Shown piece by piece: positions 1 to 5,976 of a stretch of DNA of 6,564 bases (position 1 is its first letter; each line of letters begins with the position of its first letter). Position numbers and translations under genes: made by a program. This DNA comes from JBCDCU01 sp039180865. Lineage in GTDB: Bacteria; Pseudomonadota; Alphaproteobacteria; Rhizobiales; JACESI01. The notes beneath the pieces were generated by a model that was given only the letters and a program-made list of their open reading frames with translations, had not been told where the DNA came from and searched no databases. The stretch spans positions 1 through 6,564 of the forward strand of contig JBCDCZ010000255.1 of the NCBI GenBank assembly GCA_039180865.1, written 5' to 3'.

Positions 1-81
1 CAGAAAATTGCCGATGGCACGCCTGCGGAAGTGAAAGCGAACCAGGACGTAGTCGACGCTTACCTTGGCGTGTCGCACTAG
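1..81 (+). CDS. livG: Branched-chain-type ABC transporter ATP-binding protein LivG, C-terminal end only
   Basis: Only the last 26 codons and the TAG stop are in the window; the gene starts upstream. The visible peptide, with an IADGTPAEVKANQDVVDAYLG segment, matches the usual end of LivG ATPases, where 'I(A/S)xGTPxEVxxxxxVxxAYLG' closes the nucleotide-binding domain. Walker A, Walker B and signature motifs lie outside the window. LivG would be the first of the two cytoplasmic ATPases that drive a HAAT-family importer with LivF. Its stop codon is followed after 9 bp by livH, so the two genes are almost certainly co-transcribed. The assignment rests on a short tail plus the neighbours. I cannot tell whether the upstream part is a stand-alone ATPase or a fusion. 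Confidence 0.85.
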   Translation, partial: QKIADGTPAEVKANQDVVDAYLGVSH

Positions 82-90
82 GAGACGGAC

Positions 91-1050
91 ATGGGTGAAA
101 TTCTTTACAACATCTTCGCCGATCCGTTCGTCCAGATGGTCGCGCTTCCTGACTTTTTCGTCCAGGTTCTCTGGGAGGGCTTCGTTTCCGGGATCCTCTA
201 TTCGCTGATTGCGCTCGGTTTCGTCCTGATCTTCAAGGCATCGGGCGTCTTTAACTTCGCTCAGGGCATCATGGTTGTGTTCTCGGCGCTCACACTGGTT
301 GGTCTCTTCGCCTTCGGAATTCCCGCCTATGTCGCGCTCCTTATCACCATCGGGATTATGCTTCTGTTGGCAATCGGCGTTGAACGGCTCGTGCTGAGGC
401 CGCTCGTCAACCAGCCTGAAATCATCCTGTTCATGGCGACGATCGGTCTGACGGAAGTGCTTGTTGGAACCGGCGAACTTATCTTTGGCGGTGAACCAAA
501 AACCATGATCAGCCAGGAGCTTGGCCTGCCATCCGGTGCGATTGACGTTGAAATGCTAGGCGGTTTCGTAACCTTCCAGAGGATCGACATCGCGGCTGCG
601 ATCATTGCGATCATCATGGTGGCTTCGCTCGCGTTTTTCTTCAACAAGACGACAATCGGCCGTGCTCTGCGTGCCGTTGCCGACGATCACCAGGCCGCCC
701 TTTCCGTAGGGATTTCGCTCAATCAGATTTGGGTGATTGTATGGTTCGCAGCCGGCATTGTGGCGCTTACAACCGGGATCATGTGGGGCGCGCGATCTGA
801 TGTGAGTTTCGCACTGGAGATTATCGCGCTTAAAGCGCTTCCCGTTTTGATTTTGGGCGGATTTACATCCATTCCGGGTGCCATCCTTGGCGGCCTTATC
901 ATTGGCATTGGCGAGAAAATCGGCGAGATCTATTGGGGTCCGCTGGTCGGCGGCGGAATTGAAAGCTGGCTTGCCTATTTCATCGCACTTCTCTTCCTGT
1001 TGTTCAGGCCGCAAGGTCTGTTCGGCGAGAAGATCATCGAACGAATTTAG
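91..1050 (+). CDS. livH: Branched-chain-type ABC transporter permease LivH
   Basis: Inner-membrane permease subunit of a HAAT/Liv-type importer, 319 aa, which with LivM forms the translocation channel. Sequence evidence: LivH hallmark segment ALGFVLIFKASGVFNFAQG (about 41-59, with the FNFAQGIM core); hydrophobic stretches at about 30-50, 60-100, 110-133, 166-185, 212-232, 245-275 and 292-306; a cytoplasmic ATPase-contact loop TTIGRALRAVADD (187-199) followed by AALSVGI; the conserved LPVLILGGFTSIPGAILGG block (about 250-268); and the terminal FRPQGLFGE (305-313). An AGGAG site at 80-84 sits 6 nt before the ATG. The first ~25 residues form a short extension before the first membrane segment, making the protein slightly longer than many LivH proteins. 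It lies between livG (9 bp upstream) and livM (13 bp downstream). The family is certain, the transported substrate is not. Confidence 0.95.
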   Translation: MGEILYNIFADPFVQMVALPDFFVQVLWEGFVSGILYSLIALGFVLIFKASGVFNFAQGIMVVFSALTLVGLFAFGIPAYVALLITIGIMLLLAIGVERLVLRPLVNQPEIILFMATIGLTEVLVGTGELIFGGEPKTMISQELGLPSGAIDVEMLGGFVTFQRIDIAAAIIAIIMVASLAFFFNKTTIGRALRAVADDHQAALSVGISLNQIWVIVWFAAGIVALTTGIMWGARSDVSFALEIIALKALPVLILGGFTSIPGAILGGLIIGIGEKIGEIYWGPLVGGGIESWLAYFIALLFLLFRPQGLFGEKIIERI

Positions 1051-1063
1051 AAGGGACTGAACC

Positions 1064-2164
1064 ATGTTTTACCGCGAAGTTGGTCAGTTCAAGAGTACCT
1101 ACGCTGCCGATCAGCAGGTCTTCCGCGTCACACAGGACCGGTTCGCCATCATTGCGATGCTGGCGGTCGCCTATCTTGTTTTTCCCTTTGTCATGAACGA
1201 TTTCTGGTTGAATTCGATCATGATCCCGTTCCTGGTTTTTTCGCTCGCCACGATCGGTCTCAACATCGTGACGGGATTTACCGGGCTTTTATCACTTGGT
1301 TCCGGAGGGTTCATGGGAGTGGGGGCTTATGCCGCCTATAAACTCACCACCTATTTCCCTGACGCGAACATCATTGTGGTCATCTTGTCGGCAGGTGCGT
1401 TCTCGGCCCTCATTGGGATATTCTTTGGCCTGCCGTCCCTGCGGATTAAGGGCTTTTATCTTGCCGTTGCGACTCTGGCCGCTCAATTCTTTCTCGAATG
1501 GTCGTTCATCCGGATAGAGTGGCTCTACAATTATAATCCGTCAGGAGCCATTGAGGTTCCGACACGCGAAGTTGCAGGCATAGCCGTCACCGGTGCAACT
1601 GCCGAACCGGTCCATCGTTATCTGGTGGCGCTCACAATTGTCGTGTTCTTGACTTGGATCGCCAACAATGTGCTCAGAGGTCGGGTCGGGCGAACATGGA
1701 TGGCAATCCGTGATATGGATATTGCGGCAGAACTCATTGGCATCAGGCTTCTGCCCAACAAGCTGCTCGCCTTCGCGTTCTCATCTTACTATTGCGGTGT
1801 TGCCGGTGCGATGATGGTCTTCCTTTGGCTTGGCGCCGCGGAGGTCGAAAGCTTCGACATCAACGTTTCGTTTCAAATCTTGTTTATGGTGATCATTGGC
1901 GGGCTTGGCAGCCTTTCGGGTTCATTTATGGGCGCTGCACTGATCTTTATTCTGCCGATCCTGATCCGTGCGTTTCCTGGCTTCCTCGACGGGATTTTGC
2001 CGCCCGGCTATGAATTTGAAATTAGTGGTGCGACGGCCGAGCACGTTCAGTTCATCATTGTCGGGTCGCTTATTATCTTCTTCTTGATCGTGGAACCCGC
2101 CGGCCTTGCAAGGCTATGGCAGGTGGCGCGACAGAAGTTGCGAACTTGGCCCTTCCCCTATTAG
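1064..2164 (+). CDS. livM: Branched-chain-type ABC transporter permease LivM
   Basis: Second inner-membrane permease subunit, 366 aa, partner of LivH. Diagnostic segments are the LivM signature GFTGLLSLGSGGFMGVGAYAA (71-91, shown with key Gly residues), RGRVGRTWMAIRDMDIAAELIGI (205-227), which is the cytoplasmic loop expected to touch the ATPase, IIGGLGSLSGSFMGAAL (277-293), and EPAGLARLW (344-352). Hydrophobic segments lie at about 28-46, 52-70, 103-124, 130-147, 185-203, 236-258, 268-302 and 328-346. The cytoplasmic N-terminus MFYREVGQFKSTYAADQ and the C-terminus ending WPFPY differ from the E. coli amino-acid permease. From memory they are typical of a subgroup found beside CoA-ligase genes. 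AAGGGA at 1051-1056 lies 7 nt before the ATG. The gap after the gene is longer (93 bp) and may carry regulatory structure. Confidence 0.95.
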   Translation: MFYREVGQFKSTYAADQQVFRVTQDRFAIIAMLAVAYLVFPFVMNDFWLNSIMIPFLVFSLATIGLNIVTGFTGLLSLGSGGFMGVGAYAAYKLTTYFPDANIIVVILSAGAFSALIGIFFGLPSLRIKGFYLAVATLAAQFFLEWSFIRIEWLYNYNPSGAIEVPTREVAGIAVTGATAEPVHRYLVALTIVVFLTWIANNVLRGRVGRTWMAIRDMDIAAELIGIRLLPNKLLAFAFSSYYCGVAGAMMVFLWLGAAEVESFDINVSFQILFMVIIGGLGSLSGSFMGAALIFILPILIRAFPGFLDGILPPGYEFEISGATAEHVQFIIVGSLIIFFLIVEPAGLARLWQVARQKLRTWPFPY

Positions 2165-2171
2165 GGAGGGG
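2151..2171 (+). other. Weak C-rich/G-rich hairpin at the livM stop codon
   Basis: CCC at 2156-2158 can pair with GGG at 2164-2166 around a TATTA loop. After one mismatch, CCTT (2151-2154) can pair with GGGG (2168-2171) using two G-U pairs. The structure straddles the livM stop codon and has no T run, so it is not a terminator. It might slow 3' decay of the livGHM message, but the pairing is imperfect and may be accidental. Confidence 0.25.
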
Positions 2172-2177
2172 CGTAAG

Positions 2178-2216
2178 CAATTGGTTTGACAAGCCGTGTA
2201 AGTGTCGTTCCAATTG
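2178..2216. promoter_or_regulatory. CAATTGG...CCAATTG dyad in the leader of the binding-protein gene
   Basis: A perfect 7-bp inverted repeat, CAATTGG at 2178-2184 and CCAATTG at 2210-2216, flanks a second inverted pair, GACA at 2188-2191 and TGTC at 2203-2206. The outer arms each contain the self-palindrome CAATTG, with starts 33 bp apart (about three helical turns). The element could therefore be read as two operator half-sites or sites, or as an RNA hairpin. A TTGACA that would serve as a -35 box lies inside it at 2186-2191, but I find no convincing -10 box at 16-18 bp spacing. It sits in the 93-bp gap before the binding-protein gene, a sensible place for a regulator. No regulator is identified. 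Confidence 0.4.
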
Positions 2217-2240
2217 ATAGTTATCTTGTAAGTCTCATCG

Positions 2241-2248
2241 AAGGGAGG
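2241..2248 (+). promoter_or_regulatory. Strong ribosome binding site fixing the binding-protein start
   Basis: AAGGGAGG, close to the full anti-Shine-Dalgarno complement, ends 9 nt before the ATG at 2258. This ATG is followed at once by a classical signal peptide. It decides against an in-frame TTG at 2186, which has no comparable site and would add 24 polar residues before the signal peptide. Confidence 0.85.
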
Positions 2249-2257
2249 AAAAAGCCG

Positions 2258-3577
2258 ATGAACTTTAAGAACTTCATGGTCGGGGCAGCAGTGGCGACAG
2301 GCATGCTTGCCGGTGCCGCAGTTCCTGTCCAGGCAGAAGACGGTATCTATGTTCCGCTTCTGACATACCGTACCGGCCCGTTTGCCGGCTCCGGTATTCC
2401 GATTGCCAACGGCATGAGTGATTATCTCAAGATGATCAACGAGCGCGACGGTGGCGTGAACGGCGTTAAGCTTGTCGTTGAGGAATGTGAAACCGGCTAC
2501 AACGCTCAAAAAGGCGTTGAGTGCTATGAGGCCACAAAGGGTAATGGCGCGATCGTCTACAACCCGTACTCAACCGGTATTACGCTTCAGTTAATCCCGA
2601 AAGCCGGCGTTGACAAGATTCCGGTGCTTTCAATGGGCTATGGCCTTTCAGCTGCGGCTGTCGGCGAGAAGTTTCCATGGATCTTTAACTTCCCGGCAAC
2701 TTACTGGGACCAGGCGTCAGCCATTCTGAAATATATCGGCAGCCGTGAAGGCGGTGATCTCGAAGCGCTGAAAGGCAAGAAGATCGGCTTCATCTATCTC
2801 GACGTGGGCTATGGTAAGGAGCCAATCCCGCTTCTTGAGAAGCTCTCCGAACAGTTCGGCTTCGAGCTTGTTCTGATCCCGGTCGGCGTCAAGGAAATGC
2901 AGTCGCAGTCTTCACATTGGCTGACGGTTCGCCGCGAACGTCCTGACTGGATGATCATGTGGGGCTGGGGTGCGATGAACCCGACAGCTGTTAAAGAAGC
3001 AGCCAAGGTTCGTTTCCCGATGGATCGTTTTGTCGGCGTCTGGTGGTCAGGCTCTGACGATGATGCGCGTCCTGCGGGCGATGCCGCGAAAGGCTATCTG
3101 TCGGCAAACTTCCATGGCACGGGTGCTGATTATCCGGTCATGCAGGATATCCTGAAGCATGTCGTCAAGCCGGGTCTTTCCAAAGTTGCTGATGAGAGCA
3201 AGGTTGGCGAGAACTTCTACAACCGTGGTGTTTTCAATGCTGCGATCATTGTGGAAGGCATCAAGAAAGCTCAGGAACTTACCGGTAAGAAAGTGATCAA
3301 CGGCGAAGACATGCGTCTTGGTCTTGAGAACCTCGATATGTCGGCGGAGTATCTGGAATCGATTGGTTTTGGCGGTTTCACCAATCCGGTGAAAATCACC
3401 TGTAGCGACCATTCCGGCAGCCACGCGATCTACATCCAGCAGTGGAACGGCACTGGCTGGGAACGGGCCTCTGATTGGATTGAACCGAAATCAGAAGTCG
3501 TACGCCCGCTTCTCGAAGATGCAGCGAACGACTATGTTTCACAACAGTCCGGTTGGGAAACCCAGTCCTGCGGATAA
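2258..3577 (+). CDS. Periplasmic substrate-binding protein of a LivK/HAAT-type ABC importer
   Basis: Type-I periplasmic binding protein (Peripla_BP_6/LivK-like) of 439 aa, which captures the ligand for LivHM. The start at 2258 gives a clean Sec signal peptide: basic MNFKNF, hydrophobic core to about residue 22, and predicted cleavage after VQA (24-26), giving a mature N-terminus EDGIYVPLL. The family pattern is visible: an opening strand with YRTGPFAGSGIPIANGMSDYLKMIN (37-61), then NERDGGVNGVKLVVEE, a second region IPVLSMGYG (121-129), and a hinge/second-lobe strand KKIGFIYLDVGYGKEP (174-189). Four cysteines (77, 89, 382, 438) remain in the mature chain, and the C77/C89 pair could form a disulfide. 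At about 413 mature residues it is longer than E. coli LivK (roughly 345). The gene lies between livM and livF, inside the operon rather than at its head, and is followed by a strong hairpin. The ligand is unknown. The neighbouring ligase suggests a carboxylic acid rather than leucine or valine, which is inference. Confidence 0.92.
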   Translation: MNFKNFMVGAAVATGMLAGAAVPVQAEDGIYVPLLTYRTGPFAGSGIPIANGMSDYLKMINERDGGVNGVKLVVEECETGYNAQKGVECYEATKGNGAIVYNPYSTGITLQLIPKAGVDKIPVLSMGYGLSAAAVGEKFPWIFNFPATYWDQASAILKYIGSREGGDLEALKGKKIGFIYLDVGYGKEPIPLLEKLSEQFGFELVLIPVGVKEMQSQSSHWLTVRRERPDWMIMWGWGAMNPTAVKEAAKVRFPMDRFVGVWWSGSDDDARPAGDAAKGYLSANFHGTGADYPVMQDILKHVVKPGLSKVADESKVGENFYNRGVFNAAIIVEGIKKAQELTGKKVINGEDMRLGLENLDMSAEYLESIGFGGFTNPVKITCSDHSGSHAIYIQQWNGTGWERASDWIEPKSEVVRPLLEDAANDYVSQQSGWETQSCG

Positions 3578-3594
3578 GATCTGCGACACAATTC

Positions 3595-3621
3595 GGAGAG
3601 CGGCGCCGCCGCTCTCCTTTT
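3595..3621 (+). terminator. GC-rich hairpin with T run after the binding-protein gene
   Basis: A perfect 10-bp stem, GGAGAGCGGC (3595-3604) and GCCGCTCTCC (3608-3617), closes a 3-nt loop and is followed by TTTTC. It begins 17 nt after the binding-protein stop. The short T run makes it a likely partial terminator or 3'-end-protecting hairpin. This position fits the common pattern in which binding-protein mRNA is made in excess over the downstream ATPase. Complete termination is less likely, because I see no clear new promoter before livF. Confidence 0.75.
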
Positions 3622-3664
3622 CGCTGGTGGGATGCCGGCCCATGAAATTCGTGCCAAGAGCACC

Positions 3665-3706
3665 AGACGCCGATTTGAAGAGTCTTGCTGCTAGAGACCG
3701 GCGTCT
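3665..3706 (+). other. Inverted repeat in the livF leader
   Basis: AGACGCCG (3665-3672) and CGGCGTCT (3699-3706) form a perfect 8-bp inverted repeat around a 26-nt spacer. The spacer holds a smaller possible pairing (GTCT near 3681 with AGAC near 3695). It ends 14 nt before the livF ribosome site, so as RNA it could affect livF translation or stabilise the 5' end of a processed message. The role is unproven. Confidence 0.4.
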
Positions 3707-3720
3707 TCTCTCGTAACCGT

Positions 3721-3725
3721 GGAGA
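3721..3725 (+). promoter_or_regulatory. Ribosome binding site deciding the livF start
   Basis: GGAGA ends 8 nt before the ATG at 3734. An in-frame GTG at 3719 would extend the protein by five residues but overlaps this site and has no purine-rich stretch of its own at a proper distance. Confidence 0.75.
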
Positions 3726-3733
3726 CCAATCCG

Positions 3734-4579
3734 ATGAACGCCCCTGTGAAAGACATGCAAGAGGTGAGTGAGGCAGCTGATCTGATCCTTTCGGTGAACA
3801 ATATCGAGGTCATCTACGACCACGTGATCCTTGTTCTGAAAGGTGTATCGCTGGAAGTACCGCGAGGCGGTATTGTTGCACTGCTTGGCGCCAATGGTGC
3901 CGGTAAAACAACGACGTTGAAGGCGGTGTCAAACTTACTTCAAGCCGAGCGCGGCGAGGTCACCAAGGGCAACATCACGTTCAATGGAACCGAGGTCCAA
4001 GCACTTTCTCCGAACGTGCTGGTGAGGCAGGGGTGCATCCAGGTCATGGAGGGCCGCCACTGCTTCGAACACCTCACTGTGGAAGAGAACCTTCTGACTG
4101 GAGCTTACACACGCCGTGACGGCGGTCGGGCTATCAAAAACGACCTTGAGATGGTCTACAATTACTTCCCGCGGCTTCGCGAGCGGCGCCAGAGCTTGGC
4201 GGGTTACATATCCGGCGGTGAGCAGCAGATGTGCGCAATCGGCCGTGCCATGATGGCAAAGCCGGTTATGATCCTGCTCGACGAACCGTCCATGGGTCTC
4301 GCGCCGCAATTGGTGGAAGAGATCTTCGAGATCGTGAAGCAGCTCAACGAAAAAGAGGGCGTTAGCTTCCTTCTCGCCGAGCAGAACACCAATGTCGCCC
4401 TTCAATGCGCGACCTATGGTTATATCCTTGAAAATGGACGTATCGTTCTTGACGGCGAGGCAAGCGAACTGCGCGAGAACGAAGACGTCAAGGAATTCTA
4501 TCTTGGCGTTGCAGGTGACAATCGGTCGTCGTTTCGCGATGTGAAGCACTACAAGCGGCGCAAGCGTTGGCTCGCATAA
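3734..4579 (+). CDS. livF: Branched-chain-type ABC transporter ATP-binding protein LivF
   Basis: Cytoplasmic ATPase, 281 aa from the ATG at 3734, that pairs with LivG to drive import. Motifs in order: Walker A GANGAGKT (52-59), Q-loop glutamine 103 in CIQVMEGR, family box LTVEENLLTG (114-123), ABC signature SGGEQ (160-164), Walker B MILLDE (179-184), D-loop region SMGLAP (186-191), and AEQN (215-218) where many ABC ATPases have the switch histidine. The LivF family normally has 'VEQN' there, so the lack of histidine is expected. There is a ~17-residue acidic N-terminal extension before LSVNNIEVIYD. After the usual YLG end, a ~20-residue tail continues as SFRDVKHYKRRKRWLA, strongly basic and longer than E. 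coli LivF (237 aa). The gene is separated from the binding-protein gene by 156 bp with hairpins and is closed by a Rho-independent terminator. Confidence 0.95.
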   Translation: MNAPVKDMQEVSEAADLILSVNNIEVIYDHVILVLKGVSLEVPRGGIVALLGANGAGKTTTLKAVSNLLQAERGEVTKGNITFNGTEVQALSPNVLVRQGCIQVMEGRHCFEHLTVEENLLTGAYTRRDGGRAIKNDLEMVYNYFPRLRERRQSLAGYISGGEQQMCAIGRAMMAKPVMILLDEPSMGLAPQLVEEIFEIVKQLNEKEGVSFLLAEQNTNVALQCATYGYILENGRIVLDGEASELRENEDVKEFYLGVAGDNRSSFRDVKHYKRRKRWLA

Positions 4580-4586
4580 AACAGAC

Positions 4587-4614
4587 AAAGCCCGTAACGT
4601 TTGCGGGCTTTTTT
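4587..4614 (+). terminator. Rho-independent terminator after livF
   Basis: AAAGCCCG (4587-4594) and CGGGCTTT (4604-4611) make an 8-bp stem with a 9-nt loop. The final Ts run into TTTTTT at 4609-4614, followed by further T-rich sequence to 4620. It starts 8 nt after the livF TAA. It should end most transcription of the transporter operon, so the downstream ligase gene probably depends on read-through or its own promoter. Confidence 0.9.
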
Positions 4615-4641
4615 CTTCTTAATCGACCTTCTCCGTTGTGC

Positions 4642-4696
4642 CGCTGACAGCGTCCGGGAAGAAGGCCTGACACCCGAAATCTCTTGAATACAGGCC
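4642..4696. promoter_or_regulatory. Palindrome and ribosome-site-pairing repeat upstream of the ligase gene
   Basis: CGCTG (4642-4646) and CAGCG (4648-4652) flank a single A, forming an 11-bp palindrome that could be a protein-binding site. Further on, GGCCTG (4664-4669) is a perfect complement of CAGGCC (4691-4696). The second arm contains the only Shine-Dalgarno-like AGG (4692-4694) for the ligase gene, so an RNA hairpin here would hide the ribosome site. No convincing -35/-10 pair is visible in 4615-4702. Both elements are short and could be chance. Confidence 0.3.
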
Positions 4697-4702
4697 GTGA
4701 CG

Positions 4703-5941
4703 ATGACGGATTTCTTTGATGCCCGCGATACGATGAGCGACGAGGCTCGCGAGGCCGACCTCTTTTCCCGTCTTGGCGCATGTGTGTCCCATGCGATCGC
4801 AAATGCGCAGGGATGGAAAAGCCGCCTTGAAGGTGTGGCTGGTGGTGATGTCACGTCCCGCGAAGCACTGGCAGCTTTACCGGTTTTGCGCAAACCTGAA
4901 CTCATGGAGAAACAGGCTGAAAACCCGCCCTTTGGCGGTTTCGCAACTGTCGGTCCTGAAGGCTTCGACCGCATCTTCATGTCGCCAGGCCCTGTCTGGG
5001 AACCGCAACCGGCCGGTGAAGATCCTTGGAATGCTGCCCGGGTTCTTCACGCAGCCGGTTTTAGAAAAGGCGATATCGTTCACAACGCACTCGCCTACAC
5101 AATGACCCCTGGCGGCTTTATCATTGATCAGGGCGCCGTCGCCTTGGGCTGCGCCGTCTATCCTGCCGGAACCGGTAATACGGAGATGCAGGTTGCAGCC
5201 ATGAACGCATTGCAGCCGGTGGGCTTTCTTGGGACGCCGGATTATCTAAAAGCCATCCTCGATAAGGCTGTCGAACTCGGTAACCCGATCTCGAGTGTGA
5301 CCAAGGCACTCGTTTCCGGCGGAGCGCTCTTTCCGTCTCTCAGGGCGGAATATGCCGAGCGCGGTGTTGCCGTCCTGCAGACCTATGCGACTGCTGATAT
5401 CGGCTGCATCGCTTACGAAAGCTCAGCCCTTGAAGGTCTGATCGTCAACGAAGACATCATCCTTGAGATCGTCAAACCCGGAACCAATGAAGTCCTGCCG
5501 GACGGAGAGGTCGGCGAGATCGTGGTGACAACGCTGAAAGAAACCTATCCGCTCATCCGGTTCGGAACCGGGGATATGTCGGCAATGATGAGCGGTCAAA
5601 GCCCATGCGGGCGGACCGGACGCCGCATCAAAGGCTGGATGGGCCGTGCCGATCAGCGCACCAAGGTTAAGGGCATGTTCGTTGATCCGGCACAGGTTGA
5701 CCACATCTCAAAAGCGTTTCCCGATCTTGGACGTTTGCGCATGGAAGTGACACGTGCCGGTGAAATGGATGTTCTGACCCTGAAAGCTGAAGCAGACACG
5801 GACGATTCAGCGCTCGTTGGTAAGCTCGAAGAAGCAATCGTCACCCATTGTAAGGTGAAGGGGACTGTCGAACTCGTGCCGCTCGGCTCGCTTCCAAAGG
5901 ACGGCAAATTGATTTCCGACGAGCGCGATTACACCGCCTGA
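4703..5941 (+). CDS. PaaK-like adenylate-forming enzyme (phenylacetate-CoA ligase family), short form with altered P-loop
   Basis: A 412-aa member of the ANL/phenylacetate-CoA ligase family, whose typical role is ATP-dependent activation of a carboxylate to acyl-AMP and then acyl-CoA in the cytoplasm. The ATG at 4703 is preferred: AGG at 4692-4694 lies 8 nt upstream, whereas the in-frame GTG at 4697 would be too close. Conserved parts: A5-like YATADIGCIAYE (228-239, Asp232 where Glu is usual), DGEVGEIVVTTL (267-278), A7 RFGTGD (286-291), A8/hinge GWMGRADQRTKVKG (311-324), and A10-like LPKDGK (397-402) with candidate catalytic Lys402. The phosphate-binding A3 loop, normally SSGTTGxP in PaaK, is here MSPGPVWEP (93-101), lacking the Thr/Gly-rich core. 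From memory this Ser-Pro-Gly-Pro form recurs in ligase-like proteins next to Liv transporters, so it is probably a subfamily trait rather than damage. Ligase activity and substrate are unproven. It is separated from livF by a terminator. Confidence 0.85.
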   Translation: MTDFFDARDTMSDEAREADLFSRLGACVSHAIANAQGWKSRLEGVAGGDVTSREALAALPVLRKPELMEKQAENPPFGGFATVGPEGFDRIFMSPGPVWEPQPAGEDPWNAARVLHAAGFRKGDIVHNALAYTMTPGGFIIDQGAVALGCAVYPAGTGNTEMQVAAMNALQPVGFLGTPDYLKAILDKAVELGNPISSVTKALVSGGALFPSLRAEYAERGVAVLQTYATADIGCIAYESSALEGLIVNEDIILEIVKPGTNEVLPDGEVGEIVVTTLKETYPLIRFGTGDMSAMMSGQSPCGRTGRRIKGWMGRADQRTKVKGMFVDPAQVDHISKAFPDLGRLRMEVTRAGEMDVLTLKAEADTDDSALVGKLEEAIVTHCKVKGTVELVPLGSLPKDGKLISDERDYTA

Positions 5942-5976
5942 CGGTATCTTGCAGCAGAAGCGTAAGTTGGAATTGG

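Noticed and set aside
556..1065. Minus-strand open frame opposite livH
   Set aside because: Antisense shadow of a clear permease gene; its composition is not protein-like and there is no ribosome site.
2186..2220. Complete sigma70 promoter before the binding-protein gene
   Set aside because: TTGACA is perfect, but no TATAAT-like box occurs at 16-18 bp, so it is kept only as part of the dyad description.
2186..2257. Upstream TTG start that would lengthen the binding protein by 24 residues
   Set aside because: No ribosome site before it, the extra residues would precede and disrupt the signal peptide, and the ATG at 2258 has a near-perfect AAGGGAGG.
3719..3733. GTG start for livF
   Set aside because: It overlaps the GGAGA that serves the ATG at 3734 and has no ribosome site of its own.
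3935..4588. Long open frame on the minus strand (217 codons) opposite livF
   Set aside because: It lies almost wholly antisense to a clear ATPase gene, shows no recognisable domain, and is explained by the codon bias of the real gene.
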